From the NCBI RefSeq assembly GCF_032854445.1, contig NC_088298.1, forward strand, positions 19,363,976 through 19,427,975: a DNA stretch of 64,000 bases, in the 5' to 3' direction. The notes under the pieces are model-generated. The model was given only the letters and a program-made list of their open reading frames with translations. It did not search any database and was not told where the DNA came from. Positions 23,601 through 35,600 of this stretch are shown piece after piece (the stretch's first letter is position 1; each line of letters starts with the position of its first letter). This DNA comes from Liolophura sinensis. Its lineage: Eukaryota; Mollusca; Polyplacophora; Chitonida; Chitonidae. Made by a program: the position numbers and the translations under genes.

Positions 23601-26600
23601 TGGTGGTTGTTAATTTATTTCATGCCATTTATTTCATGTTATTTCAGCACTGAAGCCTGAAGCACTGATCTAGTGCATAATTTTAAAAAGTAATTTTTAG
23701 ATATTGAAGTTTTAAAGATAAAAGAGGGAAAAGTTACAGTCAACATTTTTGATATGTGTGCATTTATCCCAGCATAATTTGCTCACTTAAGAATTATCAT
23801 TGTTTTTTTACAATCTAAGGTTTTTCTCTTTCTAGGCGTGAAGCGAAAATAGCGGAGTTGATTCACTCCTACGACGTGTATGAAGACCTGATGGCCAAGT
23901 CTCAGAAAGGTCTGGAGTTTTACAAGAAGCTGGAGTCTAATGTGATGAGATTACTGCAGAGATGTAAGGGCATCACAAAGGTGAATCAGGAAGAGAGAGA
24001 GCAGATCTCCAACAGATTTGCTCCAAAAGGTAAACTTGTTCAAATGAAATCAGACTGTTGAAAATTTCCGTTTCTGTGTTGAAAGAAAATATTTCACCTG
24101 ACCAAATGTATACATGCATTGGTAAAGTATCCCAAAGGAAGTTTAAAAAGCAGAACTTTTTATCTTTGTGACTTGTTAAACATAATGTTAACATACCCCA
24201 TAAACAAATCAGGTGGTGTATTGTTTTGTATCCACAACAAATCAGGCAATAGTGTATTGCTTTTGTGTCCACAACAAATCTGGCAATGTATTGCTTTTGT
24301 GTCCACAACAAATCAGGCAATGCATTGCTTTTGTATCCACACCAAATCTGGCAATGTATTGCTTTTGTGTCCACAACAAATCAGGCAATGTATTGCTTTT
24401 GTGTCCACAACAAATCAGGCAGTGCATTGCTTTTGTGTCCACAACAAATCAGGCAATGTATTGCTTTTGTGTCCACAACAAATCAGGCAATGTATTGCTT
24501 TTGTGTCCACAACAGTTCAGGCAATGTATTCCTTTTGTATCCACAACAAATCTGGCAATGTATTGCTTTTGTGTCCACAACAAATCTGGCAATGTATTGC
24601 TTTTGTGTCCACAACAAATCAGGCAATGTATTGCTTTTCTTGTGCTCTTTGTTACAGGTGCCACCCCATCTCGCCCTGGAGCTCCCAAACCATCCCAGTC
24701 CTCTACACCTCCTCCTGTTAGCCAATCAGCATTGCCATCATTCGATGGGCCAAAACTTAAGGATTATCTCCCCTTCATGAAGCCTGCGACGTTTGGCCCA
24801 AAGAAAGGCAGTACCCCTCCACCTGATATGCTGCCTCAGATGCCAGCTGGCTACCCAACTATGCCCTCAGGGGTAGCGGACATTGCCGGGGTGCCAAGTT
24901 CAAGTCCGACACCTCCCGATAATTTCGGCGCCAGACCTTCTCCCAGTGCAAGCCCTCGTCTGACCCAGCAGAATAAAGACACAGGGGGCGCTGCTCCGCA
25001 GGTGAACCCTGTAGCACCTGATTTACCTGTGGGCTACAGCTTCGTTGACGATCATCCTCCAGGATCCTCACAACAGCAGCAAATTCCCTTTCCGTTACAG
25101 AACAGACAGCCGCAAACTAATCCTAGAGTCAGACCCAAGTACGAGAGCACAAACACTGTGTCTTCAGTGGACACTCCAATAATTTCACCTACAAAGGACA
25201 ACATGAATGGACATTTGATTCACACGCATAACATTCGTCACCCGCTTGGACTTCGCCCTCAAGATGACCCTGATGGGCACCAACAATATTTACGGAACGC
25301 TCAAGGGTACAGTGCAATGCCCGGGCAGTCCCATGCCTCTTACCTCCCTCATGGTCCTAGATTCCCTCCCCCAGGGCACCAGGGCTACCCTCAGCAAGGC
25401 ATTCCTGCAGGTGGAGGACAACCCGGACCTCCTCAACCTTATCCTCAACTGTCATCAAATCCTGCTGCAGGTTACTCCTACCCTGGGTCTGCTGGACAAT
25501 TGCCAATTCACCAGGCACCTCCTCACAGCACAACCTCACAAGGGCCTAGACGAAGCAATGTCACTGGTGCAACGCAAGGCCAGACAGGATGCCAACCACC
25601 AGCACCTTTTCCTGGCCAGAATACTGGCAACATAAATTATCTACCACAGCAACAGCATTTACCATCCTCTGCGCAAAGTGTCTCAAATGGAGCCCCCAGG
25701 ACCTCTCAGACATCTCATGTTTCAGGTCAGATGGCCTATCCTCAGGGGCATTTCCAAGCAGGGTCTATGCACCCTCAAGGATTTGCTCCTCAACAGAATC
25801 TCCCCAGATCTCAGTTGTACGGTCAGCAGGCTCTGCCACCAGCTTCAGCACCTAACTTCCCAACAGCATTCTCAGGAGGTTCTGGTCAGTCGTCCATTGC
25901 TTACCAGCCATCGCCCCAAGCTAGTATGCAAAGCGGGCAAGCTTACGCAAGTCAAGGAGGTCAGATGGGTCAGCCATGTATTCCTCATTCGCATGGGACA
26001 CAGCCATACCCTGGGGCAGGTCCGCAAATCCCAGGTTCGCAGGCTCAACCGCAGACATTCAGTGCTCAAGGGTCTTCATCTATGGCCTCTGGAGCTCAAA
26101 TGCAAGCGCAGTATTGGCAACAGCAGGCAAGGATTGGAAGTGTAGAGAGTCAAGCACTAAATCTTATGCCTGGAACATCACAGACATACCAGCCTGGGCA
26201 ACATCAACAACAGGTTCTACAGCAGGGCCAAGCACAAACTTTTGCTCAGCAGGGACAACAACTGGGACAGCAGCAAGTTTCACAGCAGTTTAATGTGAAC
26301 CAGGCGGGGCAACAGGTTATGGCTCAACAAGGGAATTTGCAAAGGCAACAGCAAACTTTGCCTCAACAAGGGCAACATACAGTGACCCAACAAAGTAATT
26401 ACCAAGGCGTGACCCAGCAAACCCAATCTGTGCCACGGCAAGGCCAGTTGCAGGGTATGACCCAAGCAGGCCAACAACTTTCTTTTCAACCAAGGCAACA
26501 TGCTGTGCAACAGGGACAGCAGCTCTCTGTATCTCAGGTAGGACAACAAATGCAGCAATTGTATTTACATCAGGGCCACCAACCTCAGGTGCCAACCTCT

Positions 26601-29600
26601 AAGCAAGGGCAACCACAACCAATTGGCCATCAGGGGCAACCACAACCAATTGGCCAGCAAGGGCAACCACAGTTTGTCAGCCAGCAGGGCCAACCACAGC
26701 AACTGCTTCCACAAAACCAAGGGCAATATATACATCAGCAGAACAAATCTCAGCAGACCTACCTGCAACAACAACAGAGTTTCCAGAACATTTCACAAGG
26801 TCAGACGACACATATCCGCTACCCCAATCAGCCACCACAGACTTTAACCGGTGGTCAGCATGGAAGTCAGCAAGCTGGGTTTGTTGTGCAGCAGATACAT
26901 TCAGTCCAGGACCAACCACAAGGCTTTGGCCAGTCTTCTGTTAGTAGTCAGTACCAGCAGGCTGGCCCTCGACAGCCAAGCCCACTCAACCAAGGCTACA
27001 GCGTCCCAAGTCCAGCGCCATCACCACAGCCCATGCAACCTCAGACTGCAGTTGTGCAGGTGAAAGTAGGTCAGCAAGTGCATATGGGTCAGCCAGCACA
27101 GGGGCAAGTACAAATGGGTCAACCACAACAAATAGGTCAACCAGCGCAGGGGCAAGTACAAATGGGTCAGCCAGCACAAATGGGTCGACCAGTTCAAATG
27201 GGTCAGTCAACACAAGGACAAGTACAAATGGGTCAGTCAGCACAAATGGGTCAATCAGCTCAAATGGGTCAACCAACACAAGGACAAATGGGTCAACCAG
27301 CACTAATGGGTCAACCAGCTCAAATGGGTCAACCAACACAAGAACAAGTACAAATGGGTCAACCAGCTCAGGGGCAAGCGAGTCAATCTGGGCAAATGCA
27401 AATGGGTCAACATGGGCAAATGCGGATGGGACAAGTGCAAATGAATCAGAGTCAACTGACAATGGGTCAACAAGGTCAGCGTGTCACGGGTCAAGCTGGA
27501 CAGCCGATATTCAATCAGGTTGTGAGTCAGAACCAACAGCAGTTAAATCTGGGTCAGCCAGGTCAAAGACAAGCCCAGCAGTTTCCTGTGGCCCATACAG
27601 GGAATGGTCAACCTCAGACGAGATATCAGTCTGTAAGCCAGACACAACCACAAAACGTCATCTCCACACAACACCCCAGTATGATCCAGCCTGGTCAGGC
27701 CTCTACAGCTCCAGGTGGACAATTTACTGTGGGGCATCCTTCCACAGCCCAGTCAGGTCTGCCTACCGTGGTTCAGTCCCAACAGCCCTTCCCAACCCAG
27801 CCTCTGCAACCCATTTCATCAGATCAGTCGATCTTGCAGCCAAGGCCCCAGGCACCTACAAATCAACCTGCTGTAGTGTCGCCAGCTCCTACCCCTCCAG
27901 CAGCAACACAGACCCCAGCTGCTGCCCCAGTACCGCATTATCCCACAGCCCAAAGTCCAGCTCAGACTCCGGGGTCACCTCAAAACCTGCCAGCCCGCAT
28001 GGTGTCTGGGGTCACATCAGGACAGCGCGGCAGTGGGACCACTGCTCCTGCCTCATCAGGTCCCGCCCTCAGCAGACAACTGTCCTCTTCCACCACCTCC
28101 TCTCTAGACGACATCCTGTCCTCCAGCCCAGACGCCCTGCGAGAGGCTGCCGCCCAGGACACTGTCCTCACCCCTAAAATCCTGACAGCCCAGGAACTAC
28201 AGCAGCAGAAAGAGGAGGCCATGAAGCTCCACGACTTTCAACAGCAGCCCAAAGACCCATTCACCGTCAAGGAGACCCTGGACAAGTTTGTCGTGGAAGT
28301 GGAGCGCTTTGAGAAGGTGGTAGAAAACCTGTGCAAACCTCGCCTGAGCGGACCATCACACCTTATAGCAGAGTGGAAGGTAAGCCAATGCTAGGCAGTT
28401 TTTCATGTCAGATCTTGCCTCTGTTTGTGCGGTTTCTTCAGTGAAGCAGTACAGTGGGGTAACAGCAAAATGCTGAACTAGGACATTCAATTTTTCAACC
28501 AAAAGATTGTTTTTTGCATGGACTCTTCAATAAGCAGTACAATGGGGCTGAAGCATAAACATCAGCATCATCAGTATATAGTGTTTCAAATCACAGTGTA
28601 TTGTGTTGCAATCAGTATTAATACAAGTTTTACCAGCAGTTAAATAATGTAAGAATTAAACAGTCTAATGCTATAATATTCTTCCTCTCCACCAATAAAC
28701 CTAGCTATTGTCATATACCCTAAATGGCCTAAAAGTTCACTCACATATGTCTGTTTTCAGTGGTAAGTAAATTTCATAAAATATTATTTTTGGTGCCGAA
28801 ACTTAATATGTCCCAGTAGAATATCATCCCATGTTCCAAGCAAACCTGAAAACACCTTTCTAAAATCAATACCGGCCCCGATAGCACAGCGTCTGCTTTG
28901 GGAGTTGTAGATCCAGGGTCAATCCTGGGTCGAGTCACACCTATAAGCTTTAAAATGTGTCCAGCATGAAGGGGATAGTGCAACAACTGGTTGACTCATA
29001 CCAGTATAATTGGTACGGCTTAGCAGCACTAGATAAAGAGTGGTAGAAATCCGTCCTGCAACAAGGACATTCTAAGGATTCCTGCTTCGTCTTATGACTG
29101 ATAAACCCCAAGGACTCACTCACTCACTCTAAAATGAATAGAACTGTCAGAATCAGGGAAATTGAGTAATTTAGTTACGGTCAAAATTTATGATCATGTA
29201 GGGTTGGTGTAAAATTCTTGAGCACAGTGTAATCAAACAAATCAATGCATTCTTCTTTCTGCCACAGGAGCTTGGTGAGGAACAGGAGAAAATTGCCCGT
29301 AGACATTCTATAGCCGTGGCCAGGTGTTATGTCATCAAGAACAGAGACCCTGACATCATGCCCTGTGAGTCATTCTCAATAACCAAGTCATCACTGCCTC
29401 TCAACTGCCTGGTCATCCAGGTTTCTCAAATGAAAAAGGAAGCGGGAGCAATTCTTTTCTCGATGTTTGCCAAATTTATTCTTCCTAATGTTTCTGTGCA
29501 CATGCTTTTAGTAAATTGTCAGCATTTTGGGTCAAAATTAGCGTAGCGTGGTTAATGTTCCTCAAACCAAAAAGCGTTTGCAAAATGAAAATTTGCAACC

Positions 29601-32600
29601 ATACCCTATTTCTTCTCAAATTTGGGACACCTGGCCTGCTCATTTTATATGTAACATATATATGTAATTCCAGCAGGAATATTGAGTCTTTTTTTTCTCA
29701 CTTGATTACACCATCTAATGAACAACATACTCATATCTTTACTTTTCCACAAGGCTGGCAAAAAAATGTAATATTCTTCTTTCAACACTAGTAATATCTG
29801 TCCAAAATGTTAGAAGAATTACGGTAATTAATTTAAGGAGAAGGATTGTTGTATGAAAAAGGCAGTGGTTCTTAAGTAGCTGTTGATGTGTTGTGTACAA
29901 GCCAAATCAGCTACAGATCAGATTCAATTTTCTTACTGATAAATGTACAGTAAATGACTGAAAACTTTGCCCCCCCCCCCCCCCCCCAACTGTCAGAATC
30001 GGGTAAAATGAGAAATTTAGTCATGGACGAAACTTTAGGTCGTTTACTGTACATAGATTGCCACACATACATGTACATCCTGTACAATTTTTTTTGCAGC
30101 AGCCTGCAAATGGTCGTGGGTTTTCCCCGGGTTCTGCCCGGTTTTCTCCCGCCATAATGCTGGCCACTGCCGTTTAAGTGAGAATGTTCTTGAGTACGGC
30201 ATAAAACAGCAGTCAAATAAATAAGTAAATTCTGTGACGTGACCAATGAGTTCTGTGTTAGCCACCATGGCTGACATTTCAGTCGAATATTTCGGGTCAT
30301 TGCGATAGTTAGAGGACCAGTGTTTACATGTTTGTGATTTGCCGTGATAAAGAGCTAGTTGTTCATTCTGTCATTCCATACCTGCAATTTTGCTCTTCAC
30401 AGATGATGAGACAAGAGTGTTACTAAAGTCAGGAAAGGATGACTACATCAACGCTAGCTGGATGGATGTGAGTACCTTGTTAAGGGTTTAGTCAGATGTC
30501 ATCTTAATCAGGGCACCTCATTGGAAAGGTGGATCATAACAGGATATCTCAATGAGCTGATGGCTCAGTTAGCAGAATGTCCGCTTCGGGAGCGGTTGAT
30601 CCAGGGTCAGTCGTGGGTCCTTAAAACCTTAAAAGAGGAAGTTGTAGTAGCTTCCTCTCTTGGCGTTTCAGCATTAACCGGATAGTTCAATGACTGGTCA
30701 ACCTGTATCAGTATAATGGCTCGGGCGGGTCAGCTAACTTAGCTTCGATAAGGCGTCTCAGTGAAACAGCACTAGATAAGAGTTGTGGAAATCCGTCCTG
30801 CAACATGGGGGCACATTACATGTATATGCGCTCTACGGATTCCTTAATCGTCATATGACTGAAAAATTGTCAAGTACAATGTTGAAACTCATTATTTGCC
30901 AACCTTAATACCTTTTTTTCCCAAACAGTTTATTGTATTGAATTGAAACTTTGTACATGGCTTTACCATGATAAGGTGCAGATCAAGTTTGAGCTGTATT
31001 GGTACCTTTTATCTATTTTCTAAACATCTTGCTTGTTGTGGGCTTTGACACATAACTATTATTCTGATGGCCCATGTGGTAGGGCACATATAATGCTTTC
31101 AAATTTGTCAAGAATAGTTGTAAAAATTGATTTTTTTTTTTTGATTGGTGTTTTACGCCATACTCAAGAATATTTCACTTATACGACGACGGCCAGCATT
31201 ATGATGGGTGGAAACCGGGCAGAACCCGGGGGAAACCCAAGACCATCCGCAGGTAGTTGACAGACCTTCCCACATACGGCCAGAGAGAAAGCCAGCATGA
31301 ACTGGACTTGAACTCACAGCGATCGCATTGGTGAGAGGCTCCTGGGTCATTGCGCTGCACTAGCGCGCTAACCAACTGAGCCACAGAGGCCCCTTGTAAA
31401 AATTGAGACAAAAAAATGAATAAATAAATAAAATGGCCCAGTCTAGTATGAATTCATTTGTTTCTTATTGTTAAATGTTGTGATTATACAGGACCTGGCC
31501 CCCTCCTGCCCTAAATTCATTGCCAGTCAGGGTCCCCTGCCGGTCACACTAGTGGACTTCTGGCTCATGGTGTACGAGCAGGGGACAGAAGTGATTGTTA
31601 TGCTGTCTAAAGAGGACGAGCCTGGAAAGGTACGATGATTATCTCAGTTGTATTATAAAAGTATAAAAAAAGTTATTATTAAGTTCCTAATTTAGAAAGG
31701 TGTCAAAACGATATCAAAGTTCCAGTGTCTCTCAAAAATCTCTGTAGTTCTAGAGCCTATTGCTTTTCTGTCATAAAAGTTAAATTTAGACCTAATTCTT
31801 TATTTTGTCTTAAATATATTAAAAGTTTGTGAGTCTGTTGTTGAGAAATGTATAAAAACTAGTTTTAAATTTGTAAAGGTAAAGATATTCTGATAGCTTT
31901 GTGTCATGGATGTCACAGTTTTGTCACCATTTGCTCAAAAATATATTCAAGTCTTACGTAAATCTTACAAGGTAGTACATCCTAATAGATGTGCAGTGGA
32001 ACTTTCTTTGTCATTGTATAAAGTCAGACTTAATTCATAATACCGGTGACATCTTAATAAATAGGAAACAGAGCTTAGTCAAAAGTGTATTACAGGCAGA
32101 TAAATTTCAGTATAAAGGTGATGCATGCAATTAGCTGTGGATTTATTATGTCTACAACTCAACAAGTAGTGTTCACAAAACTCAGTGTCACATAAATGAC
32201 CCTGATATTCTTGTGATGTTTTGCAGAAGACTCCTGTTTATTGGCCGACAGAGAAAGGTCAGGTGATCCAGCATGGTCCAATCACATTGAACCTCCAGAG
32301 TGTCAAAAACAAACAGCTATGGATGGAGAGAATCATCTATCTGACTCACACAGAGGTTTGTCACTTTGGTTGTGCTATTTTTGGTATAGGCGCAAACTCA
32401 CATTAAGAATTGAAGATGTGAAGATGTTGATGCAATTTTAGAAAAAAATGTTCATAAACTTCTCACAAATAACCTTATTTTCAGAAAGAGTTACAAAAAA
32501 TTCAGTAAATGGAGGCACATAACTCCATCTGTCATGATGGCCTAATGGTTAGATGGCCTAATGGTTTGCCTTGAAGTTGGGAAAACGCAGGATCAAACCC

Positions 32601-35600
32601 AGGTTGAGTCAAACCAAAGACTTTGAAAATGGTACTTGCAGCTGCCTTGGCCCTCGAAACTGAGAGCCTAGAGCAAGGAAACAGAACTGGTTGGTCCGTC
32701 AGTTTAATGCATCTGGATGGGGTGTCATGTCTGGTATCTTTGGCATGATACTTTAGGTGCAACAGCACTGTGGTGGTATGGACTCACCCTGCCACAAGAA
32801 GACACAGTATATATATATATATAACACACACCTGATTGTTCGTTGCCACATGACTAAAAATTGTTAAGTTTATTAAACCCTAAACATACCTAAGCATACA
32901 TACCTTTGTTGTTGTTGCAGACCAAACAGGGGAGGACCATAGTCCATCTGCAGTACGTTGGCTGGCCAGTAAGGTGGGTAGATCTGCCAAATATCTGTTA
33001 CAAGTACAGCATAATGGGAGACTCGAGGATGAGCTACACAGATATAATAGTATCCAAATAATGGTTAAAACATATTCTTCTCTGACGTTGCAGTGCATCT
33101 GTACTGTGTATGTGTTTTATGAGCACCTGTACACCAATAATTGTGATGTAATAAAGGAAAGAACAAATGAGTTTACAGCTCTGGACGGTCTGGATACAGG
33201 CAGGAAGGAGTTTTATGTGTTCCCAATTGTACAACCATAATGGGCTCGAACCATGGCTTGTAGAGAATAACCTGTTACATCCAATATATCAAATGCAATA
33301 CATCATACACTTCAAGGCGTGTGGGCGTGACTTGGGCCTCGCCAGGGTAACGTTCAACTGGACTATCCATGGCAGCAGTCATTGTCCACAAAACATCCAG
33401 TTCAGACAGGAAATACAGTTTATATGGGTCATGTATTTGCTACCAGCAGACGGCTTACCCGTAGTTATTAATGACTATGACAACGGAAGTTTTAGTGAAA
33501 TCAGGTATTCATTGTTGATGCAGGGGACTAGTGAAAACATTTGTGGTTGGTTAAGTGCAAATTTTCACTTTACTCCATTCTTCCTTTTATCATGCACATT
33601 GTATGTTAGGGATGACCTCTGTACCCATGTCAGTTGGTAGAGTGTCGGCTTCAGGAGCGGTAGATCAAGGGTCAATCCTGAGTCAAGTCACACCTAATAC
33701 CTTAAAAGAGGAAGTTGTAACTTCCTCGCTTGGCGTTCAGCATGAAGGGGAAAATGCAACAACTGGTTAACCCGTATCAGTATAATGGCTCTGGCGGGGC
33801 GGCTTACTTGCCTTTGGTAGGGTGTCTCAGTGAAGCAGCACTAGATAAAAGAGCGGTGGAAATCCGCCCTGCAACAAGGAGGCACATTACAGGATTCCTT
33901 CATCGTCATATGACTGAAATGTTGTTAAGTACGATGTTAAATGCCATTTACTCACTCATTTACTCACTCTATACCCGTGTAACATTACTGGAGTTTACAA
34001 GCCATAGTACAAACACCTGAATTTACCCTAATTCCTCAAGCTTTTTACATATGAAAGAGCGACTTTTAGTGCAATTTTATGCACATTTTTAATTTGATTT
34101 TGGAGACAAAACATTATTGGTTGGATTGGTCAGATTCTGGGCTTTACAAAAAGTATAAATTTATCAGTCTACATAGTGTGTCCAGAATACGCTTGAATAA
34201 AGACGTTGCCAACATGTGAAAAGGTTACAGTACCATGGTCCATGTGGTAACGTATTCTATTGCCTAAATTACTAGAAGGAACAGAAATCAGAGAGGATAG
34301 CTAAATTCCTGTATGCGTATGATATTAGATTCTGTTTTCAGTCCTTGGTTTTTCTTTGGGGTTGCCCTTATTCTAAGTTCACAGTGTTAACACTGAGAGA
34401 AACACTTGCTTGATCTTTCATAATTGGTTTGAATTACTTAGTCTTCTGATTTAAGTGAGTGAGTGCTTCTTGTCAGTAGATACTCTCCTTTTTACAGTGT
34501 GCCTCAGTTAGTGTTACTCTGTTCCATTATGTTTGCTTCACAAGGAAATTTAAATTGGTCACTTTTATTCAAAAAATTAATTAGGTTCCCGTCATGAGCA
34601 GAAAATTATGTTATGGGTTATGCTTCCTTTTTAGAATAGATTTAAAGGTAGATTTTTGGGGGGGTCTTACAATTAGAATTATGTTGGTTTCCTTCACAGG
34701 TAGAATTTATTTGGTTCCTTTCACAAGTAGAATTATTTTTGTTGCATCCACAGATAGAATTATCTTGGTTGCCTTCGCAAGTAGAATTATTTTGGTTTCC
34801 TTCACAAGTAGAATTTTTTGGTTCCCTTTACAAATAGAATGAATGTTTCTGTTTACAGTGGTTTGCCAGAGAAGATCCCATACATCTTACAGTTCATCAA
34901 CGAAGTGCAGTATTTCTACAAACAGCAGAGGAGTTTGCTGAAACCTGTGATTGTACACTGCAGGTGAGAGGGATAGGCTTGGGAAAAGTGGGAGATATAG
35001 GCTGGTAAAGTGGGATATATAGCCTGAGGAAATTAAGGGATATAGGCTGGAAAAGGGTGGGGATACAGACTGGGGAAATTATGGTTTATAGGCTGGAGAA
35101 ATTAAGGGATATAGACTGGGAAATTGGGGATACATACTGTGGGAAATTGGGGAATATAGACTGGAAAAGTGGATGATTCTGAAAATATACAGGATTGGGA
35201 AGTTGTGGATACAGGTTGGGAAAATGCGGATATATACTTGAGAATTTGGAAGGTATTACCTGAGGGAAATTGGGGCATACAGTCTGATAAAATTGGAGAT
35301 ACAGTGGGGAAACAGGCTGGGAAATTAGGACATACAGGCTGGGAAAATTGGAGATTGAGGCTGGTAAAGTGGAGGATACAGGCTGGGGAAATTATGGGAT
35401 ATAGGTTGGGAAAGTGGGCGACACAGGCTGGGGAAGTGGGGGTATACATGCTGGGAAAATTGGAAATAGAGGTTGGTAAAGTGGAGGATACAGGCTGGGG
35501 AAATTATGGGATATAGGTTGGGAAAGTAGGCGACACAGGTTGGGGAAGTGGGGGTATACATGCTGGGGAAATTGGAGATAGAGGCTGGTAAAGTGGAGGA

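Noticed and set aside
24213-24657. Start codon of the 1,393-codon frame upstream of exon 18
   Set aside because: The first 148 codons are the 34-bp intronic array. A clear acceptor at 24656-24657 and matching phase with exon 17 place the exon start at 24658.
26986-27462. - strand frame rich in Val, Asp, Pro and Phe opposite exon 18
   Set aside because: Mirror of the MGQPAQ coding repeat; no independent evidence.
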